From NCBI RefSeq assembly GCF_014396385.1, contig NZ_CP060716.1, forward strand, positions 868,001 through 932,000: DNA of 64,000 nucleotides, given 5' to 3'. Positions 45,765 to 54,247 of this stretch are shown here, one piece after another. The stretch comes from Leucobacter denitrificans. GTDB taxonomy: Bacteria > Actinomycetota > Actinomycetes > Actinomycetales > Microbacteriaceae. The notes below the pieces were generated by a model. That model worked only from the letters and a program-made list of their open reading frames with translations, did not search any database and had not been told where the DNA came from. Every line of letters begins with the position of its first letter. Position 1 is the first letter of the stretch. The position numbers and the translations under genes are program-made.

Positions 45765-47243
45765 CTACAGACCGAGGAGGTCTGGGAGCCAGTTGCTGAG
45801 TGCCGGGACGAACGTGACGAGCATGAGCACGCCGATACCCGAGATCACGAACGGCATGACGCCCTTCGCGGCTTCACCGAACGGAATCTTCGCAATGCCG
45901 GCCGCAACGAACAGGTCGATGCCCACCGGAGGCGTGATCAAACCGATCGCAAGGTTCATCGTCATCATCACACCGATAGTGGTGAGATCCATACCGAGCT
46001 CAAGGAGCACTGGCACGAACAACGGGATGAAGAGATAGAACGCCGAAATTGCGTCAATGAACATACCCGCGATGAGCAGTGCAAGGTTGATGAGCAACAC
46101 GAGCAAGACCATGCTGTCAGTCAGGTTCAGCATCCAATCAGAGACTGCGCGTGCGATCTGGTTCCTCGTGATCACGTATGCGAACAGCGTTGCCGCTGCA
46201 ATGATGAGCATGATTCGACCAGACATGACGCCCGCAGAAGTGAAGATGTTAAACACTTCCTTGAACTTCAGGTCCCGCGTCACGAACAGACCAACGACGA
46301 GCGCGTACACCGAAGCAACCGCAGCAGACTCGGTCGGCGTGAAGATACCGCCGTAGATACCACCGAGAATAATCACGGGAACCAACAGACCCGGAATTGC
46401 CCGGAAAAATGCCTTGAAGATCACACGCGCAGGTGCACGATGAGTTCGCATTCCGAGTTCATCTGAATCAGAAGTTACCGCATCGTCATGCTCCATTGTC
46501 TGAACAGAAGAAGAGGCTGCGGCATCGTTCGATGCGTTTCCTGCCGTTGCCTCTGCAAGGAGCTTTCCACCTGTGTTCCGACCGAGAGCATGGTCTATAT
46601 GTGAGCTTGCGCTCGCCTTTGCCATCGCCATCTCGCGTGGCAAGAACCGAGCAATGAAGTACAGCACGACCACAAGAATCAGGCCGGGCACTACACCCGC
46701 CATGAAGAGTCGACCAATCGTCACGCGATCGGCGCCACCGGCGTAGTCAGCGGCGACCACGGCGAACACGATGTACGCGATGCTCGGTGGCAGGATGATG
46801 CCAAGCTCGCCCGACGTAGCAACGAGAGCTGCCGAGTGGCGCTTGGTGTAGCCGTGCTTTGCAAGGGCAGGAATCAGGATGCCACCGATGGCAGCAACCG
46901 TCGCCGGCCCCGAGCCCGAGATTGAAGAGAAGAGCAGTGCGGTCAGGATCGCCGTGAGAGCGATGCCGTTCTTCATGTGACCGAAGCACGCGTCAGCAAA
47001 CTCGACCAAACGTCTCGATATACCCGTGAGCTCCATAATGACGCCCGCGAGAATAAAGAACGGAATAGCGAGAAGTGTCTCTGAAGACAGACCGGCATAG
47101 AGAATGCTCGACGCAGGCGCAAGAGCCTTGATGCCACTGCTGTAGATGATCGTCGTGAGGGCCGAGAGACCCATCGAAACAGATACGGGAACACCAATGA
47201 ACAGGCAGATGAGGAAGGTTCCGAAAAGTACGAGCTCGATCAT
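45765..47243 (-). CDS. dctM: TRAP transporter large permease DctM
   Basis: The 492-residue membrane protein has about 12 transmembrane segments and DctM hallmarks such as GFVxxAL-like early segments, GSGPATVAAIGGILIPALAK, LGIILPPSIAYIVFA and ITPPVGIDLFVAAGIAK. It is longer than the usual ~430. A hydrophilic, Ser/Asp/Ala-rich insertion lies between residues ~225 and ~275 in the central cytoplasmic loop. It overlaps dctQ by 4 bp. Confidence 0.95.
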   Translation of the reverse strand: MIELVLFGTFLICLFIGVPVSVSMGLSALTTIIYSSGIKALAPASSILYAGLSSETLLAIPFFILAGVIMELTGISRRLVEFADACFGHMKNGIALTAILTALLFSSISGSGPATVAAIGGILIPALAKHGYTKRHSAALVATSGELGIILPPSIAYIVFAVVAADYAGGADRVTIGRLFMAGVVPGLILVVVLYFIARFLPREMAMAKASASSHIDHALGRNTGGKLLAEATAGNASNDAAASSSVQTMEHDDAVTSDSDELGMRTHRAPARVIFKAFFRAIPGLLVPVIILGGIYGGIFTPTESAAVASVYALVVGLFVTRDLKFKEVFNIFTSAGVMSGRIMLIIAAATLFAYVITRNQIARAVSDWMLNLTDSMVLLVLLINLALLIAGMFIDAISAFYLFIPLFVPVLLELGMDLTTIGVMMTMNLAIGLITPPVGIDLFVAAGIAKIPFGEAAKGVMPFVISGIGVLMLVTFVPALSNWLPDLLGL

Positions 47244-47815
47244 GAGCGTTCGCCCTCCTTATGGTGCAGACGCTCTTCGTCGCGTTCGCGAGTCTTCGCA
47301 TCAATCTCAGCAGCGAGCTCCATGGCCTCAGCTTCTTCGCCCACGAACGCCTCACCGCCCTTGAGTCCAATAATTGCGATCTGGATCGTGCGGATCACAC
47401 ACAGCAGAGCGCCAAACGGCAGTGCCATCGAGAAAATCCACTGCGGAATCTGCAGCGACGGCGTAAGACGCCCAGAGTTGAGCTGCTTGAGCGCAGTGTC
47501 AATACCGAGGTAAACAAGCACCCCAAAGAAGATGAGCATGCCGAGGCACACGAGCACAATGATGACTTTGTGCAGTACACCGCGAGTTGAATCGCGGAGC
47601 AGGCTGAAGCTTGGGTGGCTACCGAGTCGCGTTGCAGCGGCGGCACCGACCATCGTCAGCAGTACAGCGAGGTTGATGAGCAACTCGCTCGTAAACGAAA
47701 AAGAGGCGTGGAAGACGTAGCGCGCCACCACATTGGCGAATGCCAAAAGCGTGATGAACAGGAATGTCAGCGCAATGATCGTATCTTCCACCCTGCGAAG
47801 GATGAGATCAAACAT
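47240..47815 (-). CDS. dctQ: TRAP transporter small permease DctQ
   Basis: The 191-residue protein starting at MFDLILRRVEDTIIALTFLF has four transmembrane helices and the family sequence ANVVARYVFHASFSFTSELL, followed by GALLCVIRTIQIAI. A charged C-terminal tail (Glu/Arg/Lys) follows the last helix. The ATG at 47815 is chosen because residues further upstream are encoded by the intergenic hairpin. It forms the membrane unit with DctM. Confidence 0.93.
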   Translation of the reverse strand: MFDLILRRVEDTIIALTFLFITLLAFANVVARYVFHASFSFTSELLINLAVLLTMVGAAAATRLGSHPSFSLLRDSTRGVLHKVIIVLVCLGMLIFFGVLVYLGIDTALKQLNSGRLTPSLQIPQWIFSMALPFGALLCVIRTIQIAIIGLKGGEAFVGEEAEAMELAAEIDAKTRERDEERLHHKEGERS

Positions 47816-47831
47816 TTGATTTCCAATTCCA

Positions 47832-47862
47832 AGAAGAGGCGGTGCCAGGCACCGCCTCTTCT
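47832..47862 (-). other. Hairpin between dctP and dctQ
   Basis: Fifteen-base complementary arms (47832-47846 and 47848-47862, AGAAGAGGCGGTGCC) form a stem of about 13 bp with a tight loop. It lies between the dctP stop and the dctQ ATG. Such hairpins after binding-protein genes commonly stabilise the upstream mRNA and lower permease expression. Confidence 0.7.
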
Positions 47863-47871
47863 CATAGGGAA

Positions 47872-48891
47872 TTACTGAGGTGTAACAGCCTCGAGAACTT
47901 CTGGAGTCCACTTGTCTGTGTATGCGTCGTAGATCGGCTGCAGAGCCTCGCGGAAGGCGGTGAGCTGCTCAGGAGTGAGCTCCGTCACCGTCATCTGCTC
48001 CTTCATCTCTGCGAGCTGCTCCGACTCCTTGTCGCGGCTGAGTTCGATCTGGTAGGCGTTTGCCTCGGCAGCTGCCTCGTCGACAATTGCCTTGTCCTCA
48101 TCGCTGAGCTCGTTGTACATGTCAAGGTTCATGCCGAGGATCAGCGGATCGTACACGTAGTTCCATACCGAGAGGTAGTCCTGAACCTCCATGAGACCGT
48201 TCGAGTAGATCACATCGAAGGGGTTCTCCTGGCCGTCGATCGTGCCATTCTGCAGCGAGGTGAAGACCTCGGAGAAGTTCATGGTGACCGGGTCAGCACC
48301 GAGCTCCTTGTAGATCTCAATGAAGAGCTCCGAGCCTGCGACACGGAACTTCATGCCCGCGATGTCCTCAGGAGCGGTGATCTCCTTTGAGTTGTTCGTG
48401 AGCTGGCGGAAGCCTGACTCGCCGAAGCCGAGCATCTTGATGTTCATGTCTTCGGTGAGGCCCGCGTACGCGTCTGCTGCGCCAGCCTCGATTGCTGCAT
48501 CAGCTTCTTCGTAGTTCTGGTAGAGGAACGGAGCGGTGATTGCTGAGAACCGGGGATCGATGCCCGAGTAAATGATGGGCGAGTTGTACGAGAACGCCTT
48601 GCTGCCATCAGAGAGCATCTCAACGCCCGCTGCGGGGTCGCCGCCCGAAAGCTGCTCGTTCGCGAAGATGTTGAGCGTCATACGCCCATCAGACTTCTCG
48701 TCGAGGAGTTCGCCGAACTTCTCAGCACCAGCCCACCAGGTCGAAGTCTCCGACACTGTGATGGTCATGTCCCAGTTATAGGTATCGCCGCTAGCGTCTC
48801 CGCCACCGTTCGAAGCACCGTCTCCCGAGCAAGCGGTAAGCGCGAGCGCGGAAGTAGCAAGAATTGCTACGAGTGCAGTCTTCTTCTTCAA
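47872..48891 (-). CDS. dctP: TRAP transporter substrate-binding lipoprotein DctP
   Basis: The 339-residue protein starts at a TTG (48891) preceded by GGAGGAGATCAG, and has a lipoprotein signal peptide with the lipobox ALTAC (Cys at residue 21). The mature part shows the DctP fold: the ITVSETSTWWAGAEKFGELL strand-helix, the substrate Arg region FRVAGSELFIEIYKELGADP and LQNGTIDGQENP. It binds a carboxylate-type ligand outside the membrane. It is first in the nine-gene operon, with a TGGT-N3-ACCA site 141 bp upstream. Confidence 0.93.
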   Translation of the reverse strand: MKKKTALVAILATSALALTACSGDGASNGGGDASGDTYNWDMTITVSETSTWWAGAEKFGELLDEKSDGRMTLNIFANEQLSGGDPAAGVEMLSDGSKAFSYNSPIIYSGIDPRFSAITAPFLYQNYEEADAAIEAGAADAYAGLTEDMNIKMLGFGESGFRQLTNNSKEITAPEDIAGMKFRVAGSELFIEIYKELGADPVTMNFSEVFTSLQNGTIDGQENPFDVIYSNGLMEVQDYLSVWNYVYDPLILGMNLDMYNELSDEDKAIVDEAAAEANAYQIELSRDKESEQLAEMKEQMTVTELTPEQLTAFREALQPIYDAYTDKWTPEVLEAVTPQ

Positions 48892-49031
48892 CTGATCTCC
48901 TCCTTGAGATATTAATTCCGAGTGGATGGTTGATTCCACACGGATCTCTCTGATGAATGCGCAGGATGTCCGCCCACTCATATGTTTCCATTACGTTTCG
49001 GGTGAAACGCACCGCTTCATTATGCATCCTC

Positions 49032-49042
49032 TGGTAGAACCA
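49032..49042 (-). promoter_or_regulatory. FadR/PdhR-type operator upstream of the TRAP operon
   Basis: TGGTAGAACCA matches the TGGT-N3-ACCA core exactly; on the minus strand it reads TGGTTCTACCA, identical in the centre to the site before the regulator gene. It lies 141 bases upstream of the dctP start. A second dyad, CGTTTC-N4-GAAACG (48994-49009), lies between it and dctP. The remaining gap 48892-49182 holds no gene. Confidence 0.65.
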
Positions 49043-49182
49043 AGCAAGTCAGTTTCACTCAGTTTGGGGATGAAAAATCAGCAGCCACTCCCAGTGTGCG
49101 CGCAATTTCGCCAAATTGGGCAGAAAAGATTTCGGTTCCGTTACGGGATTGTGACGGAACTGGTTCAACCAGGCTGAGGTAA

Positions 49183-50166
49183 CTAGATGATGGTGATGAT
49201 GATCGGAATGGTCACAATTGCCACGAGACTTGTCACGAGCGTTACCGCGGCTACGAGTCGCGTGTCACCGTCGTATTCAAAGACCACGATGCTCGCGGTG
49301 GAAGACACTGGCATCGCAGCCATGACCACCGCGATTGCGATCCACAACACCCCAAGCTCGCCCCCGAGGAGCAGAGCCAAACCCAAGGTCGCGAGCGGGA
49401 GCACGAGCAGCTTGATCGCCGATGCACTGAGCACCGCGGCAATGGGAACTCCCCCTGAGGCCATGCCCTCAAATGCAGGTTTCACAGTCAGCCCCACCGC
49501 AAACATTGCCGCTGCAACCGCGGCGCTGCCGAACATCTCGATGCTCATGCTCATCACTTCGGGCACCTGCACCTCAAGCACGCTCACAAGCACTCCGGCA
49601 ACCACACTCAGCACAATCGGGTTGATAAGAATCGAGCGTTTGAACACCCTCCAGAGCATGCCGCCGATGTCGCGCCATCTCTGCTCCGATCCTGCCCCTC
49701 GCGCGCTGCTAAACGATTTCAGTAGCGGATACCCGACCATGAATAATACGTTGTGCAGCAACTGTCCGATCGCGGCACCGAGCGCAGCATCGGGTCCGTA
49801 GACGCTCATCACAATTGGAATGCCGAGGTAACCAGCGTTCCCGTACGTTGCGGCAACGGCAAATGGCCCAGGAATGACGCGGTGCCCTCGCGAGCGCGAC
49901 AATTTGCGCTGAATCAAAATGGCAACGTACGCCACGATGTACACGAGCGTCGTCGCGCCGAAGACGAGCCCGACGAACCCGAGCGGCACACCATCATTCA
50001 TCGGCGCATTTGCGACGGCAACGAATATATAGGCCGGCAGCGAGAAGTAAAAGACAAACGCGTTAATGCCAGCCTGCGCACTCTGAAACTTCTTCGAGAA
50101 TCCGGCCGCGATGCCAGCGCCGAGCAACACAAAGAGCGGAGCGATCACGGCGAGCACTTCGAGCAC
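49183..50166 (-). CDS. AEC-family (auxin efflux carrier-like) transporter
   Basis: The 327-residue protein has ten hydrophobic segments in the two-halves layout of AEC carriers. It has the conserved YGNAGYLGIPIVMSVYGPDA and GMASGGVPIAAVLSASAIKL regions. Bacterial homologues include malonate and malate carriers. It is divergent from the E2 gene, with a TGGT-N3-ACCA site in the 129-bp gap, and probably transports a substrate or product of this pathway. Confidence 0.88.
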   Translation of the reverse strand: MLEVLAVIAPLFVLLGAGIAAGFSKKFQSAQAGINAFVFYFSLPAYIFVAVANAPMNDGVPLGFVGLVFGATTLVYIVAYVAILIQRKLSRSRGHRVIPGPFAVAATYGNAGYLGIPIVMSVYGPDAALGAAIGQLLHNVLFMVGYPLLKSFSSARGAGSEQRWRDIGGMLWRVFKRSILINPIVLSVVAGVLVSVLEVQVPEVMSMSIEMFGSAAVAAAMFAVGLTVKPAFEGMASGGVPIAAVLSASAIKLLVLPLATLGLALLLGGELGVLWIAIAVVMAAMPVSSTASIVVFEYDGDTRLVAAVTLVTSLVAIVTIPIIITII

Positions 50167-50217
50167 GGACTCACTCCTTCGGTCTTCATCGGCACGTGTC
50201 CTTTCAGGATGTTACCC

Positions 50218-50228
50218 TGGTTGGACCA
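50218..50228. promoter_or_regulatory. FadR/PdhR-type operator between the AEC and E2 genes
   Basis: TGGTTGGACCA is a perfect TGGT-N3-ACCA site in the divergent gap, 52 bases from the AEC start and 68 bases from the E2 start. One bound regulator could control both genes. It links the isolated E2 gene to the operon that encodes its lipoyl domain and E1. Confidence 0.65.
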
Positions 50229-50295
50229 CGGAACCCTAAATCCAAGGGTCCGCGTTTTTGAGTGACTACCCATCAACATCAATGAGGACGTACCA

Positions 50296-51039
50296 GTGAG
50301 CGAATCAACTTCGACCGAAGACCAGAGCATCTACGGGACCACCGAAAAGGTCACCCGCATCCGCGCAACCATCGCAAAGCGCATGATGGAGTCGCTGCAG
50401 GGCTCGGCCCAGCTCACTGCAACGGTTGAGGTTGACCTCAGTGCGATCTCCGCCATCCGCGCCAAGGAAAAGGATGCGTTCCGCGCTCGCGAGGGTGCTG
50501 GCCTCAGCTACCTTCCCTTCATCGTCAAGGCTGCCGTTGAGGCTCTGCAGAAGTTCCCGAAGGTCAACGCAACGCTCGATCTTGAGGCCGGTCTGATCCG
50601 CTACTCAGAGGCCGAGAACGTCGGTATCGCGGTTGATACCCCTCGCGGTCTTCTCGTTCCTGTGATCCACAACGCAGGCCCGCAGAGCATTACTGAGCTT
50701 GCGAAGAACATCGCCGATGTTGCCTCGCGCTCGAACGAGGGCAAGGTCACCGCTGGTGATCTCGCGGGCGGCACCTTCACCGTCACGAACTACGGTTCGG
50801 TTGGCACGCTCATGGACACGCCGATCATCAACCAGCCGCAGGTTGCGATCTTGGGTACCGGCGCGCTCGTGCGCCGCCCGGTCGTCGTGAAAGACGAGAG
50901 CGGCGCCGAGTCGATCGAGATTCGCGACATGATGTACCTCTCAATGAGCTACGACCACCGCCTCGTCGACGGAGCAGACGCGGCTCGCTTCTTGAGCTTT
51001 GTGAAGGCTCGCCTCGAAGCCGGCGAGTTCTCGCTCTAA
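50296..51039 (+). CDS. Stand-alone E2 catalytic (acyltransferase) domain
   Basis: The 247-residue protein is only the 2-oxoacid dehydrogenase acyltransferase catalytic domain. It starts with TRIRATIAKRMMESLQGSAQ, has the substrate/CoA segment GGTFTVTNYGSVGTLMDTPI, and carries the catalytic motif SYDHRLVDGADAARFL with His221 and Asp225. There is no N-terminal lipoyl domain, no E3/E1-binding domain and no linker. The lipoyl domain is encoded separately at 43682-43909. The GTG start follows GAGGA by eight bases. Confidence 0.93.
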   Translation: MSESTSTEDQSIYGTTEKVTRIRATIAKRMMESLQGSAQLTATVEVDLSAISAIRAKEKDAFRAREGAGLSYLPFIVKAAVEALQKFPKVNATLDLEAGLIRYSEAENVGIAVDTPRGLLVPVIHNAGPQSITELAKNIADVASRSNEGKVTAGDLAGGTFTVTNYGSVGTLMDTPIINQPQVAILGTGALVRRPVVVKDESGAESIEIRDMMYLSMSYDHRLVDGADAARFLSFVKARLEAGEFSL

Positions 51040-51085
51040 GCTTTTCGCGGCAACGGTTCGTTACCGCCAGAGGGGCCGTGTTCAG

Positions 51086-52444
51086 TCAGTTCGCAAGTGT
51101 TGCGATTTCGCTGAGCACGGCCTCTGCCACAACTAGGCTTGACGTCACGTTCGCTTCATTGACAACGTTGCTCAAGCTGAAGTGGTAGTCGCCCGCCTCG
51201 CCAGACGCTGCAATCTCATGGGTGGTTTGTGTGGCGTGTGGATCGGCAATGAGCCGCACCCGCGCCGCCTCCCAGAGCCCTGTCGCGTCTGCAAGGGCTG
51301 AGGCAACGTTGAGCGATGCCGGAAATTTGGTGACGGCTTCTGCCACCGTGCCCGAGAACAACTCTTCTTGTGAGGTGAGCCCGCGCAGACGAGCAGCCTC
51401 TCCCTCAGTCATCCACTGCTGAATAAGACTGTCGGCCCGCTTCGTCGACGTGAGCGTAACCTGCGTCACACCGCCAGGGATTCCTCCCGGTCTGGCTGCG
51501 GCCCGCAAAATATCGAGGCCGCCAATCGCGCCACTCGACCGCCGCAATCGCCCCGGCCCAGCCGTAAGCGACGTGCGCATTTCAGGGTCGGCGAGCGCCC
51601 CGATTGACACGATGAGCAGGTCACGGCCCGCTTGCACGATCGTCGGCCCAAGTTCGGCTACCGATGCGATACCCGCACACTCAACGATGAGATCTGACTC
51701 GTCGATTGCGCGTTCGATATCTGACCCGAAATCTGTGACGTTCAGGCCCTCGAACTGCTCAGTTGTTCCGGGGCGCCTGGTCACAACTCCGGCGAGCGTC
51801 ACACCCGCAATGTGGCCGCTCGCAAGCTCGCGGATCACCCGCGCCCCGATCGCGCCGGTGCCAATTACCGAAACCCTAAGGTCGCCTCGCCCGGGGCGGT
51901 CGACCAGACCGCTTCGCCGCGCAACCGAGAGTGCTTCTGTGATGATGGTGTCGAGGCGATGCGCGCCAGCGCCCCGTTCGGCCCACCGCCAAATGCCCGC
52001 GAACACCGCTGCCGCATAGGCCGCCCCGGTGATCTCGGCAACCAGCGGATCACCCGTCGTGTGAATGCGCTCCGTGATCAGCGCGGCAAGCTCGGCCTGG
52101 CGTTGCGCACGACCCGTTGCGAGCTCAAGCGTTACGCCCATCGCTTCGGCATTCGCAATCGCGAGCGCGAGTGTGTGGGGCGGGTTCTCCGCGAGATGGG
52201 CCGCCATCGGCGAGAGCCTGTGGGTCGTCGAAGCCTCAGCGAGAAAGGCGTCGAGTGCGAACCAAATTGTCGCGGCTTTGCCGTCGAAGTAGTTGAAAAA
52301 TGTGGATCGGCTCACGCCCGCACGTCGGGTGATGTCGGCAACGGTCGTCGCGTCGTACCCCTGCTCGAGAAAGAGCTCGCATGCAGCCTCTGCGAGGGTG
52401 TCGCACGAGGAGGCCTGGGGTCTCCCCCGCGCTACCGAAGTCAT
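51086..52444 (-). CDS. TetR-type regulator fused to an aspartate dehydrogenase-like domain
   Basis: The 452-residue protein joins two normally separate families. Residues ~15-60 form a TetR helix-turn-helix (ADITRRAGVSRSTFFNYFDG), followed by a TetR-like helical body to about 180. Residues ~188-452 resemble L-aspartate dehydrogenase (NadX/DUF108): Rossmann motif VSVIGTGAIGARV, LIVECAGIASVAELGP, SSGAIGGLDILRAA, FPASLNVASALADATGL and a C-terminal NVVNEANVTSSLVVAEA. It may be a redox- or amino-acid-sensing repressor, or a bifunctional protein. It is divergent from an ABC importer. Confidence 0.8.
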   Translation of the reverse strand: MTSVARGRPQASSCDTLAEAACELFLEQGYDATTVADITRRAGVSRSTFFNYFDGKAATIWFALDAFLAEASTTHRLSPMAAHLAENPPHTLALAIANAEAMGVTLELATGRAQRQAELAALITERIHTTGDPLVAEITGAAYAAAVFAGIWRWAERGAGAHRLDTIITEALSVARRSGLVDRPGRGDLRVSVIGTGAIGARVIRELASGHIAGVTLAGVVTRRPGTTEQFEGLNVTDFGSDIERAIDESDLIVECAGIASVAELGPTIVQAGRDLLIVSIGALADPEMRTSLTAGPGRLRRSSGAIGGLDILRAAARPGGIPGGVTQVTLTSTKRADSLIQQWMTEGEAARLRGLTSQEELFSGTVAEAVTKFPASLNVASALADATGLWEAARVRLIADPHATQTTHEIAASGEAGDYHFSLSNVVNEANVTSSLVVAEAVLSEIATLAN

Positions 52445-52526
52445 AGCGCCAGCTTAACGTGTGGGCGTATGCAGGAAGAGTCAGTCAGATGGTCTAAACT
52501 CGATTTGTTGTACTCGATCCATTAAC

Positions 52527-52541
52527 TGCACTGATCGTGCA
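52527..52541 (+). promoter_or_regulatory. Palindrome upstream of the ABC importer
   Basis: TGCAC-N5-GTGCA lies in the 164-bp gap between the TetR-fusion gene and the binding-protein gene, 68 bases from the latter's ATG. A repeated ACTCGAT lies just before it. It is a candidate site for the divergent TetR-type regulator. Confidence 0.35.
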
Positions 52542-52608
52542 TCTGCGAGCACACACACCGAGCATCTCCCACCCGAGATCCACACAAGAACCGAGGAATA
52601 CTCACCAC

Positions 52609-54240
52609 ATGCGCATCAAACCGCTACTCCCACTCGGACTGATTGCATCCGCTGCACTCGTCCTCACAGCCTGCTCCACCGGCGGCACCGACGCCGAAGC
52701 GCCCGAAACAACTGAGGGCGGCACACTCGTGTACGCAACCGGAGACGCCGAGCCGAGCTGCCTCGATCCACACGTTGGCGGCAACTACCCACAGGCGCTC
52801 ATCTCAACCCAGTACCTTGAGCCCCTCGTCGGTCGCGATGCAAGCGGCACCATTACCCCCTGGCTCGCCACCGAGTGGGAGACCAGTGAAGACGGCCTGA
52901 CCTGGGACTTCACGCTCAAGGAGGGTGTCACCTTCACCGACGGCACCCCGCTTGATGCCGCAGCGATCAAGGCGAACGTCGAGCATCTTCAGGATCCAGA
53001 AACGCAGTCGTCGACCGGCTACCTCGCCGTGCAGAAGGTGGCAGAGGTCGAGGTCGTTGATGACACGCACGCCCGCTTCCACATGTCGGCCCCCGACTCG
53101 GCCCTGCTCGAGTCGATGAGCCAGCAGTGGACCGCGATTCAGTCACCTGCCGGAATCGAGCGCGGCATGGAGGCAAACTGCCAGGCCCCAATCGGCACCG
53201 GCCCCTTCGTCGTTGACGAGTGGGTACCTCAGGACCACGTGACGCTCGTACGCAACGAGGACTACCAGACACCCGGCCCCGAGAACGACCACGACGGCGG
53301 CGCTTTTGTCGACGCGATCGAGTGGCGCTTCATCCCAGACGCAGCAACGCGAAACGCAGCGCTCGTGTCTGGTGAGGTCAACATCGTCGACAACCCTCTT
53401 CCGGCCGACATCGTCGCTGCCGAGGCTGGCGACGAGATCTCCCACATCGATGCCCCTCGCCCAGGCGCCGTGAACCGAATCGAGCTGAACTCGAATCAGG
53501 CACCGTTCAACGACAGCAAGGTGCGTGAGGCATTCATTCGGGCCGCAAACCCAGACGCTGGCATCGACACCCTCTTCCAGGGCACCGCGCCGAGGTCACA
53601 CTCACCACTCTCGAGCATCGAACCGCTCGGGTACAGCGACGAGTCGCTCTTTGCCTACGACCTCGACGAGGCCGCTAAGCTGCTCGACGAAGCAGGCTGG
53701 ACCGAAGGAGCAGACGGCGTACGCGAGAAGGACGGCGAGAAGCTCACCGTTCGCTTCCCGGTCAGCACGAACCAGTCGACTGCGACCGAGCAGTCACTCT
53801 TCCAACAGATTCAGGCGAACGTCGCCGAGGTCGGATTCGACGTGCAGCTCGAGCCGCTCGATCTCAGCTCGTGGTACGGCGCACTCGCAGCACACGAGTA
53901 CGAGGCAGTCAGTGCACCGTACACAAAGGTCGGGCCAGATGTGCTCCGCATCCTGTACCATTCGGCCAGCCTGGTACCCGCACCATCGGGCTACTTCGCG
54001 AACCTCGCCCAGCTGAACGACCCTGAGCTCGACGCGCTGCTCGACGAAGCATCGGCAACCCTCGATGCAGACACTCGCGCAGGCATTTACGAAGAGGCGC
54101 AACAGCGCATCCTCTCCACGTTCACTGTTCTGCCGCTCTATGACCAGCAGAACCACTTCCTCACCCAGGGCGTCGACGGCGTTACCACGCTCGGAACCGT
54201 CGCGACTCCCACCTTCGTGAACGCGAAGCTCACCGCGTAA
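52609..54240 (+). CDS. ABC transporter substrate-binding lipoprotein (family 5, peptide/nickel type)
   Basis: The 543-residue protein starts at the ATG 52609 (MRIKPLLPLGLIASAALVLT) with a lipobox ending at Cys23 (LTACS). The mature part has the family 5 solute-binding pattern: LDPHVGGNYPQALISTQYLE, LATEWETSEDGLTWDFTLKE, FTDGTPLDAAAIKANVEHL. It feeds the two permeases and ATPase encoded next. The ligand could be a peptide, nickel complex or other small molecule; sequence alone does not decide. Confidence 0.93.
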   Translation: MRIKPLLPLGLIASAALVLTACSTGGTDAEAPETTEGGTLVYATGDAEPSCLDPHVGGNYPQALISTQYLEPLVGRDASGTITPWLATEWETSEDGLTWDFTLKEGVTFTDGTPLDAAAIKANVEHLQDPETQSSTGYLAVQKVAEVEVVDDTHARFHMSAPDSALLESMSQQWTAIQSPAGIERGMEANCQAPIGTGPFVVDEWVPQDHVTLVRNEDYQTPGPENDHDGGAFVDAIEWRFIPDAATRNAALVSGEVNIVDNPLPADIVAAEAGDEISHIDAPRPGAVNRIELNSNQAPFNDSKVREAFIRAANPDAGIDTLFQGTAPRSHSPLSSIEPLGYSDESLFAYDLDEAAKLLDEAGWTEGADGVREKDGEKLTVRFPVSTNQSTATEQSLFQQIQANVAEVGFDVQLEPLDLSSWYGALAAHEYEAVSAPYTKVGPDVLRILYHSASLVPAPSGYFANLAQLNDPELDALLDEASATLDADTRAGIYEEAQQRILSTFTVLPLYDQQNHFLTQGVDGVTTLGTVATPTFVNAKLTA

Positions 54241-54247
54241 CCCTCGC

